Positions 7,500 through 14,943 of a stretch of 39,921 nucleotides of DNA are shown piece by piece. This stretch comes from Methanothrix sp. (GTDB taxonomy: Archaea; Halobacteriota; Methanosarcinia; Methanotrichales; Methanotrichaceae). Both the position numbers and the translations under genes were made by a program. The stretch spans positions 1-39,921 of the forward strand of contig JAPKYA010000082.1 of the NCBI GenBank assembly GCA_026394565.1, written 5' to 3'. Below the pieces are notes generated by a model. The model was not told the origin of the DNA and made no database searches. It saw nothing but the letters and a program-made list of their open reading frames with translations. The first letter of the stretch is position 1, and each line of letters begins with the position of its first letter.

Positions 7500-8216
7500 T
7501 CAAAACGTGCTGAGGAAATAGAAGCCCACGCCGATCAAAACGACTCCTGCTACAAGTCGGATTGCAGCGTCTGCTTTCTTCAATCCGATAGCGGATTTGC
7601 CTAGAGTTACACCTAACATGAGTGCGGCTAAAGGCAGGCTGAAGCCGACGGCATAGGCACCCAGGATTCCAAACATCCAGAGCGTATATCCCTGCAATAC
7701 CGCTACTCCCAGGATGATGAATATCCCGGGGTTGCAGCCCAGAGAGCACACGCTTACCGCTCCGCCCACAATGAGTCCGACTGCCGCTGCCTCTAATAGC
7801 CCTCGTCTTCGAGTTTCTACTGACCTCTTCTGTCTCCCTGGAATTTTGAAGGGAAGGAGATTCAGGGCACCAAGGCCAACGATGATAGCGATAACTCCCG
7901 CGAAGACCTTCCAGTAATTTCCAAGGACGCTTTGGGCGACCTGCCCGATCAGTCCGGCAACGCTTCCAAGAATGAGCAGAGCAATGATCGAGCCGACCAT
8001 GAAGAAAAACGCTCCAAGCAGATTGGAACGCCGATCGTTTGTATCTTGCATTCCGGCGTATCCAACGATGGCGCCAAACACCGGCAATGTGCAACAGGTG
8101 CTTGCCACTGCGCTGGCCAGGCCCAGAAGAAAAGCCATGGGCAGCGCCATTGGGCTCATTCCGGCCTGTTCAAGCGCCGTCTTGGCCCATTCAGCAGGGT
8201 ATAAAAGCCAGTCCAA
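7500..8216 (-). CDS. CcdA/DsbD-type transmembrane thiol carrier
   Basis: 238 residues with about six membrane helices. The two redox Cys positions of the CcdA/DsbD-beta family appear as STCCTLPVFG in the first helix and SLGCNPGIF in a later one. Such proteins carry electrons from cytoplasmic thioredoxin across the membrane to extracytoplasmic thiols. The start is TTG at 8216, supported by GGAGAGGTC just upstream. It lies 8 bases from the arsD start and 18 bases after the Trx-like gene, in the operon with arsDA. This links arsenic resistance to transmembrane thiol reduction. It is a distant paralogue of the protein at 28464. Confidence 0.85.
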   Translation of the reverse strand: MDWLLYPAEWAKTALEQAGMSPMALPMAFLLGLASAVASTCCTLPVFGAIVGYAGMQDTNDRRSNLLGAFFFMVGSIIALLILGSVAGLIGQVAQSVLGNYWKVFAGVIAIIVGLGALNLLPFKIPGRQKRSVETRRRGLLEAAAVGLIVGGAVSVCSLGCNPGIFIILGVAVLQGYTLWMFGILGAYAVGFSLPLAALMLGVTLGKSAIGLKKADAAIRLVAGVVLIGVGFYFLSTF

Positions 8217-8234
8217 TCCGACCTCTCCTTTTTA

Positions 8235-8744
8235 TTAGCAAGGCAGTGCACAGCTCCCTGGACTGCAGCCTGAAGGTCGCGATGCCGTTACTAGGGATTG
8301 CAGCAGATTCGCTTCCGTTATATTAGTAGTAGCAATACTATTGCCGGTATTGTTGACCAGTGCCAATACACATGGGGTAGGCACTTGACTGGTCACTTGG
8401 GCATAATCCACAGAGCCTTCATCCATTACGAAGAAGGCCATCTTTGTCCCTTGTGATTGCGCCTTTCCTGCTGCCGCTTCGATTTCCTTCTTGACGCTCT
8501 CATCAGGGCTTTGGCCCTTAGCGGGCAGATAAAGGAAGACCGCGTCTTTCTGGTCGGCCACTTCATTAAGAGAGGCAAGAGATTCAAGCGGCTTGTCCCA
8601 GAGCAGAGAATTTGCCGGATCCGTCTCACTCCCATTTTCGGCTGTATTTGGGGAAGATGCCTTCTCAGCCCCCTGCCATTGTCCATGGCGTTGTCTCCTT
8701 CTTGCATTTAGCGGCAGCCATTTCCCGCACCATTGTCGCAACAT
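8235..8744 (-). CDS. Thioredoxin-fold-like protein with Cys-rich C-terminus; N-terminus uncertain
   Basis: The recognisable part runs from LWDKPLESLASLNEVADQ to the end and has a thioredoxin-like alternation: DAVFLYLPAKG, KMAFFVMDEG, then TPCVLALVNN (a cis-Pro-like TP). No CxxC is present at the usual N-terminal place. The protein ends CSPGSCALPC. The first ~12 residues overlap the ahpD-like gene out of frame, and the N-terminal ~45 residues look unlike a natural start. An ATG with GGAG upstream exists only in the neighbouring frame (ATG at 8686, MDNGRG), which suggests a frameshift or a later non-ATG start. Function is inferred from the operon only. Confidence 0.55.
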   Translation of the reverse strand: MLRQWCGKWLPLNARRRQRHGQWQGAEKASSPNTAENGSETDPANSLLWDKPLESLASLNEVADQKDAVFLYLPAKGQSPDESVKKEIEAAAGKAQSQGTKMAFFVMDEGSVDYAQVTSQVPTPCVLALVNNTGNSIATTNITEANLLQSLVTASRPSGCSPGSCALPC

Positions 8745-8983
8745 GGGGAAGGTTTGTTTTCAGAATCTACAATGATTCCTTCGGCAAACCTGTCCATGGC
8801 CGACATGGCCCCTTTCTGGACCATTCGTCCTACGGCGATGGCTTCCTTGATCTCATCTTCTCCGATTCCATGTTTTCTAGCCTTTTCGACATGAAAGGTT
8901 AAACAGGGCTGACAATGAGCGGCTAAAGACGCCCCAATGGCAATGAGTTCTTTTGTATTTTCGTTCATTTTCATTTGCTCCAT
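8708..8983 (-). CDS. Carboxymuconolactone decarboxylase / AhpD-like protein
   Basis: 91 residues. The AhpD-type core ELIAIGASLAAHCQPCLTFHVEKA has the CxxC (C24, C27) and the His three positions later that form the redox site in alkylhydroperoxidase-like small proteins. IKEAIAVGRMVQKGA completes the domain. The C-terminus SPCCDNGAGNGCR adds a CC pair. It is the first gene of the arsDA operon. ATGs at 8983, 8974 and 8968 are all possible starts; GGAG within the first codons favours a later one. A thiol oxidoreductase role connected to arsenic is inferred. Confidence 0.8.
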   Translation of the reverse strand: MEQMKMNENTKELIAIGASLAAHCQPCLTFHVEKARKHGIGEDEIKEAIAVGRMVQKGAMSAMDRFAEGIIVDSENKPSPCCDNGAGNGCR

Positions 8984-9079
8984 TTTCTCATTTGGTTAGA
9001 GTTGCAGGCAGTGTTTCGGCAACGGCACGAATCCTATCAAGCATCCGGCGATTGCAGTTGAGCTTTTCGTCTCCTTCTC

Positions 9080-9104
9080 AAACATGTGAGAATGCGCATA
9101 TATG
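9080..9104 (-). promoter_or_regulatory. Promoter/operator of the ahpD-trx-ccdA-arsD-arsA operon
   Basis: Read on the minus strand, CATATATGCGCAT is followed by TCTCACATGTTT. It closely resembles the arsR site (4824-4848) and the rhodanese-operon site (2833-2850). It lies ~97 bases before the first ATG, so a leader of roughly 70-95 bases is expected. That leader contains a possible 18-codon ORF (8988-9044). Confidence 0.5.
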
Positions 9105-9179
9105 AATGTTGTGGCAAGATGTATGTTATGATTTTGGCCCGAAGCATCATTGGGCAGAAATATCTCCGCATTTCTTATC

Positions 9180-10079
9180 CTAAGCCACCAATAGATTGGC
9201 CAGATATCCCGCAGCCACTGCTATTGCAAAGATGGTGAGCACAAAGGCTGCCAGCAGCTTCTTTTCAAATATGGCTGAGAGAAGCGTTAGCTCCGGGATG
9301 CTCGCCCCAGCTCCGCCGATAACCAGCGCCAGGACGGCCCCCACGCTCATGCCTTTCTCGATAAGTGCCAGGCCGATGGGGATCATGGTCTCCGCCCGAA
9401 TGTAGATGGGAACACCGATGATGGCGGCCACAGGAACGGCCAGGGGATTGTCCGGCCCTGCGAAGCGAGAGATGATCTCCGTAGGAACGAATCCGTGAAT
9501 GAATGCGCCGATGCCTGCGCCTAGCAGGAGATAGGGCACAAGCTGACGGAATAGGCCGAATGCGAATGCTGCAGAGCGCTGTATTCTCGATCTCGCGTCT
9601 GTTGCCTGCTTGCAGTCACAGCAGCTTCGTACTGCGGCCATGGATTTCATCTGGTCGGCGAAGCCGAGAGCGTCGAGCAAAAGGCCGATGGCAATTGCGC
9701 CCACGAAGGTGACGGCAAAATAGAGTGCAGCTACCTTCCAGCCCATCAGAATGACGAACAAGGATATTATCACCGGGTTTAGCAGGGGTGACGCGAACAA
9801 GAATGCCATCGCTGAGGCGAAGGGCACGCCGGCATTGAGCATTCCCAGCAGAAGAGGTATGGTCGAGCAGGAGCAAAATGGCGTGAGTGCGCCAAAACCA
9901 GCGCCAAGAATGCTTCCCAGGACTTTGTGCCTTCCACCCAGGGCCTTTTTTATGGTCTCATCCGGCACGTACTCCTGGATCAGCCCCACGAGAAAGGTTA
10001 TGCCTATGAATAAAACGATCAACTCTACAGCGATTTCCACGAAGAAATTCGCCGCTACCGCTAAGTTGTTCCAGAACAT
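9180..10079 (-). CDS. arsP: ArsP / UPF0718 (DUF318) family permease
   Basis: About 299 residues with roughly eight membrane helices. The conserved family motif GALTPFCSCSTIPLLLGML lies in the first half, and PVAAIIGVPIYIRAETMIPIG in the second. Members efflux organoarsenicals (e.g. trivalent methylarsenite) or related compounds. The central loop holds RSCCDCKQ, a further thiol cluster. ATG 10079 with GAAGGAAATTG upstream is preferred to TTG 10094. It directly follows arsR (10099-10506), 19 bases downstream. The substrate cannot be read from sequence. A second permease of the superfamily is at 29418. Confidence 0.87.
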   Translation of the reverse strand: MFWNNLAVAANFFVEIAVELIVLFIGITFLVGLIQEYVPDETIKKALGGRHKVLGSILGAGFGALTPFCSCSTIPLLLGMLNAGVPFASAMAFLFASPLLNPVIISLFVILMGWKVAALYFAVTFVGAIAIGLLLDALGFADQMKSMAAVRSCCDCKQATDARSRIQRSAAFAFGLFRQLVPYLLLGAGIGAFIHGFVPTEIISRFAGPDNPLAVPVAAIIGVPIYIRAETMIPIGLALIEKGMSVGAVLALVIGGAGASIPELTLLSAIFEKKLLAAFVLTIFAIAVAAGYLANLLVA

Positions 10080-10098
10080 TTCAATTTCCTTCAAAATT

Positions 10099-10506
10099 TT
10101 ATTGTTTTTTCTTCAGCGCTCTGGCCTGTTTGACCATTTCCACGACAGCTCCATCCGCAAGTCGGTAATAGGACCATTTGCCGTCTCTGCGCTCTTTGAC
10201 AAGTCCCGCTTCTCTCAAGATGGACAGGTGATGGGAGGTGGAGGATTGCGGCTTTTTAAGGGCAGTCATGATCTCGCAGACACAGAGCTCTCCTTCTTTG
10301 AGCAGCTTCAGAATCCTGAGTCGGCAGGGGTCGGCTGCAGCCTTGAAGATCTCGACCTCTCCTTCAGGGCCTTCCATCTCGATATTTTTCATCAAAGAAG
10401 AGAGCTTCCTGGTCCGGGCCCTGGCTTTGTCAACGTCTCCAATGAGCCTGGCCAGGCTGCATATTGCTTCCTCATCGATCACATTGGTCGGTGATATTGG
10501 CATCAT
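10099..10506 (-). CDS. arsR: ArsR-family repressor (second)
   Basis: 135 residues. An N-terminal helical extension (about 45 residues, EEAICSLARLIGDVDKARAR) precedes the winged-helix domain AADPCRLRILKLLKEGELCVCEIMTAL. The C-V-C metalloid motif is in the same helix as in the 4853 protein, plus a Cys in DPCRLR. SSTSHHLSILREAGLV is the recognition helix. Start ATG 10506 follows AGGAAAAGGGG. It sits between the 96-residue Cys protein and arsP, and probably controls the promoter at 10881-10903. Conserved order small protein-arsR-permease implies a three-gene unit. Confidence 0.9.
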   Translation of the reverse strand: MMPISPTNVIDEEAICSLARLIGDVDKARARTRKLSSLMKNIEMEGPEGEVEIFKAAADPCRLRILKLLKEGELCVCEIMTALKKPQSSTSHHLSILREAGLVKERRDGKWSYYRLADGAVVEMVKQARALKKKQ

Positions 10507-10573
10507 CCCCTTTTCCTACTACTACTCATTTGTCGGTCCATGATTGCAGGGAAGCTTTCGTATCCGAGGATAT

Positions 10574-10864
10574 TCATTTCTTCCTGGCTTCGTAATACCT
10601 CTGATACTCTATCAAGAAGGCCTTCTTGTACATCTCTTCGGCTCCTTCTGCGATGAAATTAAGCTTCTTCAGGTCCTCGACCAGCTCATTCCCGGTAGAA
10701 TCAACAGGTGTCTTTCCCATTTTGAAGTATTCCTGGAATGTCTCGTCCAATCCTTGTATTCCTATACTGCGTCCTCCCACATTGACCTGCCGCAGGCCGA
10801 CGATGCGCGTGCCGCAGCATCCGCAGCCGTTGCTCTTGTTTCCGAAGATTTTATCTTTCAACAT
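10574..10864 (-). CDS. Small 96-aa Cys-motif protein, first in arsR-arsP operon
   Basis: The N-terminus has NGCGCCGTRIVGLRQVNVGGR, a C-x-CC cluster likely to bind a metal or metalloid. The rest (IGIQGLDETFQEYFKMGKTP, then ELVEDLKKLNFIAEGAEEMYKKAF) is helical. No signal peptide or membrane helix. ATG 10864 is ~30 bases from a TATA box. I do not recognise the family by name. Position suggests a cytosolic sensor accessory, chaperone or reductase serving the ArsP permease. Confidence 0.7.
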   Translation of the reverse strand: MLKDKIFGNKSNGCGCCGTRIVGLRQVNVGGRSIGIQGLDETFQEYFKMGKTPVDSTGNELVEDLKKLNFIAEGAEEMYKKAFLIEYQRYYEARKK

Positions 10865-10880
10865 GGCTATCGAAGAACAT

Positions 10881-10903
10881 ATCGATATAAGTTGATATAT
10901 AAG
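10881..10903 (-). promoter_or_regulatory. TATA box and putative ArsR operator of the 96-aa/arsR/arsP operon
   Basis: On the minus strand CTTATATATC (10903-10894) is a good archaeal TATA box about 25 bases before the expected start of transcription. It merges with an imperfect inverted repeat ATCAACTTATATCGAT (10896-10881). A regulator bound there would overlap the transcription start. This site differs from the one shared at 2833, 4824 and 9080, matching a different ArsR. Confidence 0.5.
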
Positions 10904-11131
10904 GATTGCGGATACGCTTGGATTACTTCTTGATGATTGAAATTGGTATTTTTATGAGAAATTTTGCTAAGAAATGAGATAATTCCAGTCAACTTTTGGA
11001 TGATACAATGAAACAGTTCTATCGAGAACGAAATATCTTAAAAAAATACGTATCAATAAAGGCTGATTTAATCTTAAGATCCGTGATCAAAGGGATGAAT
11101 GACGATAATTAGATGCCACACATCAGTTGAC
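10904..11131. other. Intergenic, AT-rich, no gene seen
   Basis: About 230 bases between the 96-residue-protein promoter and the terminator of the exported protein gene. No ORF with homology and no tRNA-like folding pattern was seen. Confidence 0.4.
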
Positions 11132-11138
11132 AAAAAAA
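11132..11138 (-). terminator. U-run terminator after the exported-protein gene
   Basis: Seven T on the minus strand, about 25 bases beyond the stop of the gene ending at 11161. Archaeal termination commonly uses such U tracts without a stem. Confidence 0.4.
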
Positions 11139-11160
11139 GGAGATGGGTATTGGCTTACGC

Positions 11161-11910
11161 TTACACGCAAGGCAGCCAATCAACACTGATTGCGCCGCAT
11201 GTGGAGTTACCCCAGAGCTGGATGAACTTCTCGATGGAGAAGACGCCAGTCAGGTCCTCGACAGATCTGCCGTATTCAGCGTGGCGGCCTTTGAGCTGGT
11301 TGTCAGCAGTTGGGTCGCGGGAGATCCAGCCGATGTGTGCAACGCCGATGACGTTGCTGTTCAGATTAGCCTCAAGAACACCTGTGCAGCAAGCGGGGGA
11401 GCCTCCTTGAACGCCTACACCAACATTGCCGTATCCCCTGGTCTTGACCTCGGTGGTCTTCTGCAAGTGCTCGGCATGGGTGTACATCTCAGTCAGCACG
11501 GCGCCGATCTTGTAGTTCTGCACGCACAGCTTCTCTACCCACTTCTGATCGTAGGTGCCGGTCTGGTAAGAAACGGGCATGTACTCGAACTCAGCTTCCT
11601 TGGTGAAGTTGATATAGTCCATTGGGGCTGTAGTGCCGGTTGGCCACGCGCAGGCACCAATTGGGTTACCGAGCCTGTCCAGCTGCCTCTCAGCCTCAAC
11701 CTCAGTCCTCTCGGTGATGACGTTACCGGATCCGGACTCCTTCTCTACCAGCTTCTGGCCGCTAAAGCCAGTCTGAGTGGAAATGATCATCTCCACGTTC
11801 TTATACCCGACACCCTTGACAGATGCCTTTTCGTACATGTAGTTGGCTGCACCGGCCATGCCTACTACGGCCATGGCTACTATAACCAAAACTGCAATTA
11901 GTTTTTTCAT
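11161..11910 (-). CDS. Exported protein of unknown function
   Basis: 249 residues with a clear signal peptide, MKKLIAVLVIVAMAVVGMAGAA. The mature part has no membrane helix, so it is released or held by other means. Repeated beta-like segments (VEMIISTQTGFSGQKLVEK; NVGVGVQGGSPACCTGVL) and a few Cys (CAWP, LCVQN, ACC, TCG) suggest a folded secreted domain, possibly disulfide-linked. Codon use is strong and regular, suggesting good expression. I do not recognise the family; a cell-envelope or sheath-associated role is only a guess. It sits alone with its own terminator. Confidence 0.8.
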   Translation of the reverse strand: MKKLIAVLVIVAMAVVGMAGAANYMYEKASVKGVGYKNVEMIISTQTGFSGQKLVEKESGSGNVITERTEVEAERQLDRLGNPIGACAWPTGTTAPMDYINFTKEAEFEYMPVSYQTGTYDQKWVEKLCVQNYKIGAVLTEMYTHAEHLQKTTEVKTRGYGNVGVGVQGGSPACCTGVLEANLNSNVIGVAHIGWISRDPTADNQLKGRHAEYGRSVEDLTGVFSIEKFIQLWGNSTCGAISVDWLPCV

Positions 11911-12181
11911 TTCTTTCCCACTACTCCTTCACAGGAGGATCGAAGGCTTCCGCTATTAGACTGCAGCGAATGATCCTTCGGCGCATCACTCCGATAGGAC
12001 TGCAAATCCCGAATTATATTGCAGGACCGTTCCACCAGAAAAGATGAAACCGCTCGCCTCGACATTGTTGCACTTACGAAGGCGTTAAATGCTGCCCTGT
12101 CCGGCGTGAGTTGCCTGGTCCTGTAAATCCAATTGAACCCTTTGCGTGTGTTCTCCACACACGCATCTTGAATTCGGTTAA
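11911..12181. other. Intergenic leader region upstream of the exported protein
   Basis: About 270 bases. One open frame (11907-12185, minus) spans it from a GTG overlapping the DUF169 stop. Its translation has no recognisable motif or family pattern, so it is not accepted as a gene. A long untranslated leader for the 249-residue gene is possible. Confidence 0.35.
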
Positions 12182-12640
12182 TCACATATAAGCTTGTCGA
12201 GCATGAAAGGGAAGCTGAGACTCGAAATTATTTTGCAGCAATCCTCGCGTATGGTTTTTGAATTCATGAAATTTATGAATTTGCTCAATGGCCTCCATCT
12301 TCAGGTGCGGCATCTTCTCGAACATCTCCTCTGCTACCTTCTCCTCGGATACAATTCCAAATCCCACTAAGCCTTTTCCCGTGCGCAGCGGCTCGGGCAG
12401 CGGCCGAAATCCAAAGGCTCGGGCGGCAGCGGGACAGGAGATGCCTTCCGCATCCAGCACCACATTCTGGCCGTGGCGGGCGCGCATGAGCGCCTGGCAG
12501 TAGCGGTGCTTATCAAGTGCTAGTGCTCCTTTAATCTCTTCTTTACGGGTCAGAAATCGAATTCCTACGGGAAAGCTGGATAAACCCAATATAGCACTCA
12601 TCCGTGCTCCCATAATCCTCATATTGTCTATTGCAGTCAT
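12182..12640 (-). CDS. DUF169-family protein, C-terminally truncated
   Basis: The first ~105 residues fit DUF169: LGLSSFPVGIRFL, HRYCQALMRARHGQNVVLD, ISCPAAARAFGF, GKGLVGFGIVS and EEMFEKMPHLKMEAIEQI. Family proteins are usually 220-260 residues and carry a second half with conserved Cys (a CYGCR-type motif). Here the frame changes after EQIHKF to a ~35-residue tail without family features and stops at 152. It is likely a truncated, non-functional copy or the result of a deletion. DUF169 proteins are uncharacterised; many occur beside ferredoxins, as here. Confidence 0.65.
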   Translation of the reverse strand: MTAIDNMRIMGARMSAILGLSSFPVGIRFLTRKEEIKGALALDKHRYCQALMRARHGQNVVLDAEGISCPAAARAFGFRPLPEPLRTGKGLVGFGIVSEEKVAEEMFEKMPHLKMEAIEQIHKFHEFKNHTRGLLQNNFESQLPFHARQAYM

Positions 12641-12734
12641 TGCGGTCTCTTTTTGTATCCTTGTTTGTTCTTTCCGGGAACTATCATTGCCTGAATGGAT
12701 TTAGCGAAACGCATATGAAAAGGCAGTCATAGAG

Positions 12735-12757
12735 AAAAAAAATGCGGATCAGGCCGC
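12735..12757 (-). terminator. Stem plus U-run terminator of the ferredoxin gene
   Basis: On the minus strand GCGG-cctgat-CCGC is followed at once by A and eight T. It starts about ten bases after the ferredoxin stop. A short stem with a U tract is a convincing transcription end. Confidence 0.6.
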
Positions 12758-12762
12758 TCACT

Positions 12763-13086
12763 CTAACAGCATCCCTGCTTTTCTAACTTTATGGTCCCCT
12801 CCTCTTCAAGCTGCCTCTTCACCTTGGACCAGATCTTCTCCTTTTTGTAAACCTCACGCAGCTCCTTGATGTCCGGGAAGCTAATGGCCTCGCCCATGCA
12901 CAGATTGGCACAGGTGGTGCAGCCCACCACGCATTGCAGGGGTCTCGCCACTACCGGTCCTTCCTCGTTCCAATCGTAGACTTTCCTTCCGCAGTTCATG
13001 CACATCCCACACTTTACGCACTTCTCGGGATCTATTGTGGGATGCCAATTTATCTTCTCTCTAGGGTATCCGACTAACCATGCCAT
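12763..13086 (-). CDS. Ferredoxin-like [4Fe-4S] protein
   Basis: 107 residues. Cluster-binding segments are CVKCGMCMNCGRKVY (residues ~22-36) and CVVGCTTCANLCMGEAI (~52-68). The spacing is modified from classic C-x2-C-x2-C-x3-C, the first having a C-x2-C-x2-C-x2-C pattern. The C-terminal helix is basic/acidic (EVYKKEKIWSKVKRQLEEEG) and ends in CC. It is a soluble electron carrier. ATG 13086 has GAGGTGAT upstream. It is the gene immediately before the truncated DUF169 gene on the same strand, with a terminator between. Confidence 0.8.
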   Translation of the reverse strand: MAWLVGYPREKINWHPTIDPEKCVKCGMCMNCGRKVYDWNEEGPVVARPLQCVVGCTTCANLCMGEAISFPDIKELREVYKKEKIWSKVKRQLEEEGTIKLEKQGCC

Positions 13087-13260
13087 TATTCATCACCTCA
13101 AATCTTTCACAATTTCATCAAATATTGCAAGCACATCCTATGATGGGCTCTATGCGCTGTACCGAGTGGTGGTGTCCAGAACTATCTTTAGCAGGAAATC
13201 TTCTTCTAATCATCCGGCAGCTCCATCATCTCTGAATTTAGTTCCCTTTTATTATTTATA

Positions 13261-14472
13261 TTAAATTTTATGTGTCTTTCTCCGCCGAGATTTTGATTTC
13301 ACTACCTGCACCTTTGCATCACGATTCAGCCCTAGAATATCAGCATAAACTTCTTCCGTCTTTTCCGCGATCCTGCCCCAGCTGAACTCCTTCCCGATTC
13401 TGCTCTGCCCTGTTTCAGCCAGCTTCTTCATCTCCTCCGGGCTCTTGAGCAGCCGGTTTATGCACCAGGCCAGAGACTCAGGTTGAATGTAGGCAAGAAG
13501 GCCGTCCTCAAAGTTTCTTATGATGCTTACCGCTTCGGTGGCCACCACGCTCTTGCCCGCATCCCAGGCCTCTAAAACGATTACACCGAAAGGCTCGTTT
13601 CGGCTGGGCACGCACACCAGATCACAGGCATTCATCAGCTCCTGCTTCTCTGCGCTGGAGACATAGCCCAGGAAACGGCAGGCATCAGCTATACCCAGCT
13701 CCCTGGCTCTGCGCTCACAGTAGGAGCTCATATCTCCCTCTCCCACAAAGACGAACCGGACATCCTGGCGCTCCCGCAATACATGGGGCGCGGCCTCAAC
13801 CAGAAGGTCGGGGCCTTTCTGATAGGACATGCGTCCGCAAAATAAGACAATAGGGGCCAGAGGATGTATGCCATATCGCTCTTTCACCTGACCGGGGTCC
13901 AGGGCTTTGCGGACCTTTCCGCTTACTATCCCGTTGGGTATGATACTGATCTTGTTCTCCGGAATGGAATACACTGATTTCAGCTCTTCCTGCATGCACC
14001 TGGTGGTTACTATCAGCCTTGAAGACTCGTAGCCGCCCAGCCACTCCCGGTGAGAGATCTCGGCGTTTCCAGGATTATTTCCATTTCTTCCCCACTCCGT
14101 GCTGTGTATGGTCTGAACATAGGGAATAGCCAGATCCATTTTGATAAGATTTAGGACTTGAACAGGGTGCCAGTCGTGGCCGTGGACGATATCGAACTTG
14201 CCGAAGACTTTCTGAGTTTTGAGAAAGCACCCATACATGGCCACGCTCATCCTATCCATCTGCTCTATGAGGCTCCCTGATTGATCGAAGTCCACCCTCT
14301 GGTAATGAACTTCGTTGATCCTGTCATAGGCATCAAAATTGCCACGCCTGGTGAAGACATGAACCTCATGGCCTCTTTCGGCCAGAGCCTCGGAGAGTTC
14401 GGATACGTGGGGCGCTATACCGCCCACTTTTATGGAATACAGACTCTCCCAGGAGAACATTCCTATTCGCAT
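13261..14472 (-). CDS. Glycosyltransferase family 4 (GT-B), glycogen-synthase-like
   Basis: 403 residues. N-terminal Rossmann half: MRIGMFSWESLYSIKVGG, then HVSELSEALAERGHEVHVFT, FDIVHGHDWHP and QTIHSTEWGRNG. C-terminal half: IVLFCGRMSYQKGPDLLVEA, the nucleotide-sugar site, and the E-x7-E motif EPFGVIVLE. Retaining GT4 enzymes like this make glycogen or surface glycans from ADP/UDP-sugars; the exact acceptor is unknown. A decayed second copy lies at 21566-22140, on the far side of the atp operon and in the same orientation, and the upstream DNA is also shared. Confidence 0.9.
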   Translation of the reverse strand: MRIGMFSWESLYSIKVGGIAPHVSELSEALAERGHEVHVFTRRGNFDAYDRINEVHYQRVDFDQSGSLIEQMDRMSVAMYGCFLKTQKVFGKFDIVHGHDWHPVQVLNLIKMDLAIPYVQTIHSTEWGRNGNNPGNAEISHREWLGGYESSRLIVTTRCMQEELKSVYSIPENKISIIPNGIVSGKVRKALDPGQVKERYGIHPLAPIVLFCGRMSYQKGPDLLVEAAPHVLRERQDVRFVFVGEGDMSSYCERRARELGIADACRFLGYVSSAEKQELMNACDLVCVPSRNEPFGVIVLEAWDAGKSVVATEAVSIIRNFEDGLLAYIQPESLAWCINRLLKSPEEMKKLAETGQSRIGKEFSWGRIAEKTEEVYADILGLNRDAKVQVVKSKSRRRKTHKI

Positions 14473-14943
14473 TGCATATCCTTCCTGACTTAGTTATGCT
14501 GATCTCCTCAAAGAGAAGAATTTCGAGGTTCTTATGTCAAGTCTATATCAAATCAATTGGATATATATGTTTCCTACTGCACAAGAGAATGATAGGCTAA
14601 AGTGCTTAATAATTATGGCTGATGAAGGCAAATCTTAAAACATCCATATCCTTACCGGATTGGATATTTATCTAAATCAACGTGAACGCGGACAGATATA
14701 TACTAAGAAAATATGCTTGTATCTGAAATGGATTCGTAAATCTCATATCGAATTATATTGATACTAGATCAGAAGAGATAGTCTTGCCTCTGATCAAAAG
14801 CATGGCCATTGACGCGAGACCAGGGAGGAATTGTTTATAACTGCAACTTTGATTCTAAAAACTCGCAAAGGATACACAGACGGCATTCTACATTGTTTTG
14901 ATCTCTTTGTACTTGAGTTTGGATGCGTCAGTTCCGATAACCT
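14473..14943. other. Intergenic between atpG and the glycosyltransferase; copy of the 22141-22440 region
   Basis: 470 bases without an accepted gene. The part next to the glycosyltransferase start is duplicated at 22141 onward: e.g. ggttatgctgat, ttggatatata and the tatattgata segments recur in the same order with diverged bases. A TATA-like ggatatata at 14560-14568 may serve the glycosyltransferase. Just after the atpG stop a 20-codon open stretch (14881-14943, minus) could be a remnant. Confidence 0.5.

Noticed and set aside
9751-10494. 247-codon plus-strand frame over arsP/arsR
   Set aside because: Antisense of two well-supported genes.
11143-11901. 252-codon plus-strand frame over the exported protein
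   Set aside because: The minus-strand protein has a clear signal peptide, start and terminator; the plus frame has none.
11907-12185. 92-codon minus ORF between DUF169 and exported-protein genes
   Set aside because: GTG start overlaps the previous stop, but the composition is not protein-like and no family pattern is seen.
14881-14943. 20-codon open stretch right after atpG (VIGTDASKLKYKEIKTM-like)
   Set aside because: Looks protein-like but has no start and no identifiable parent gene; could be an atpG frameshift tail or a remnant.
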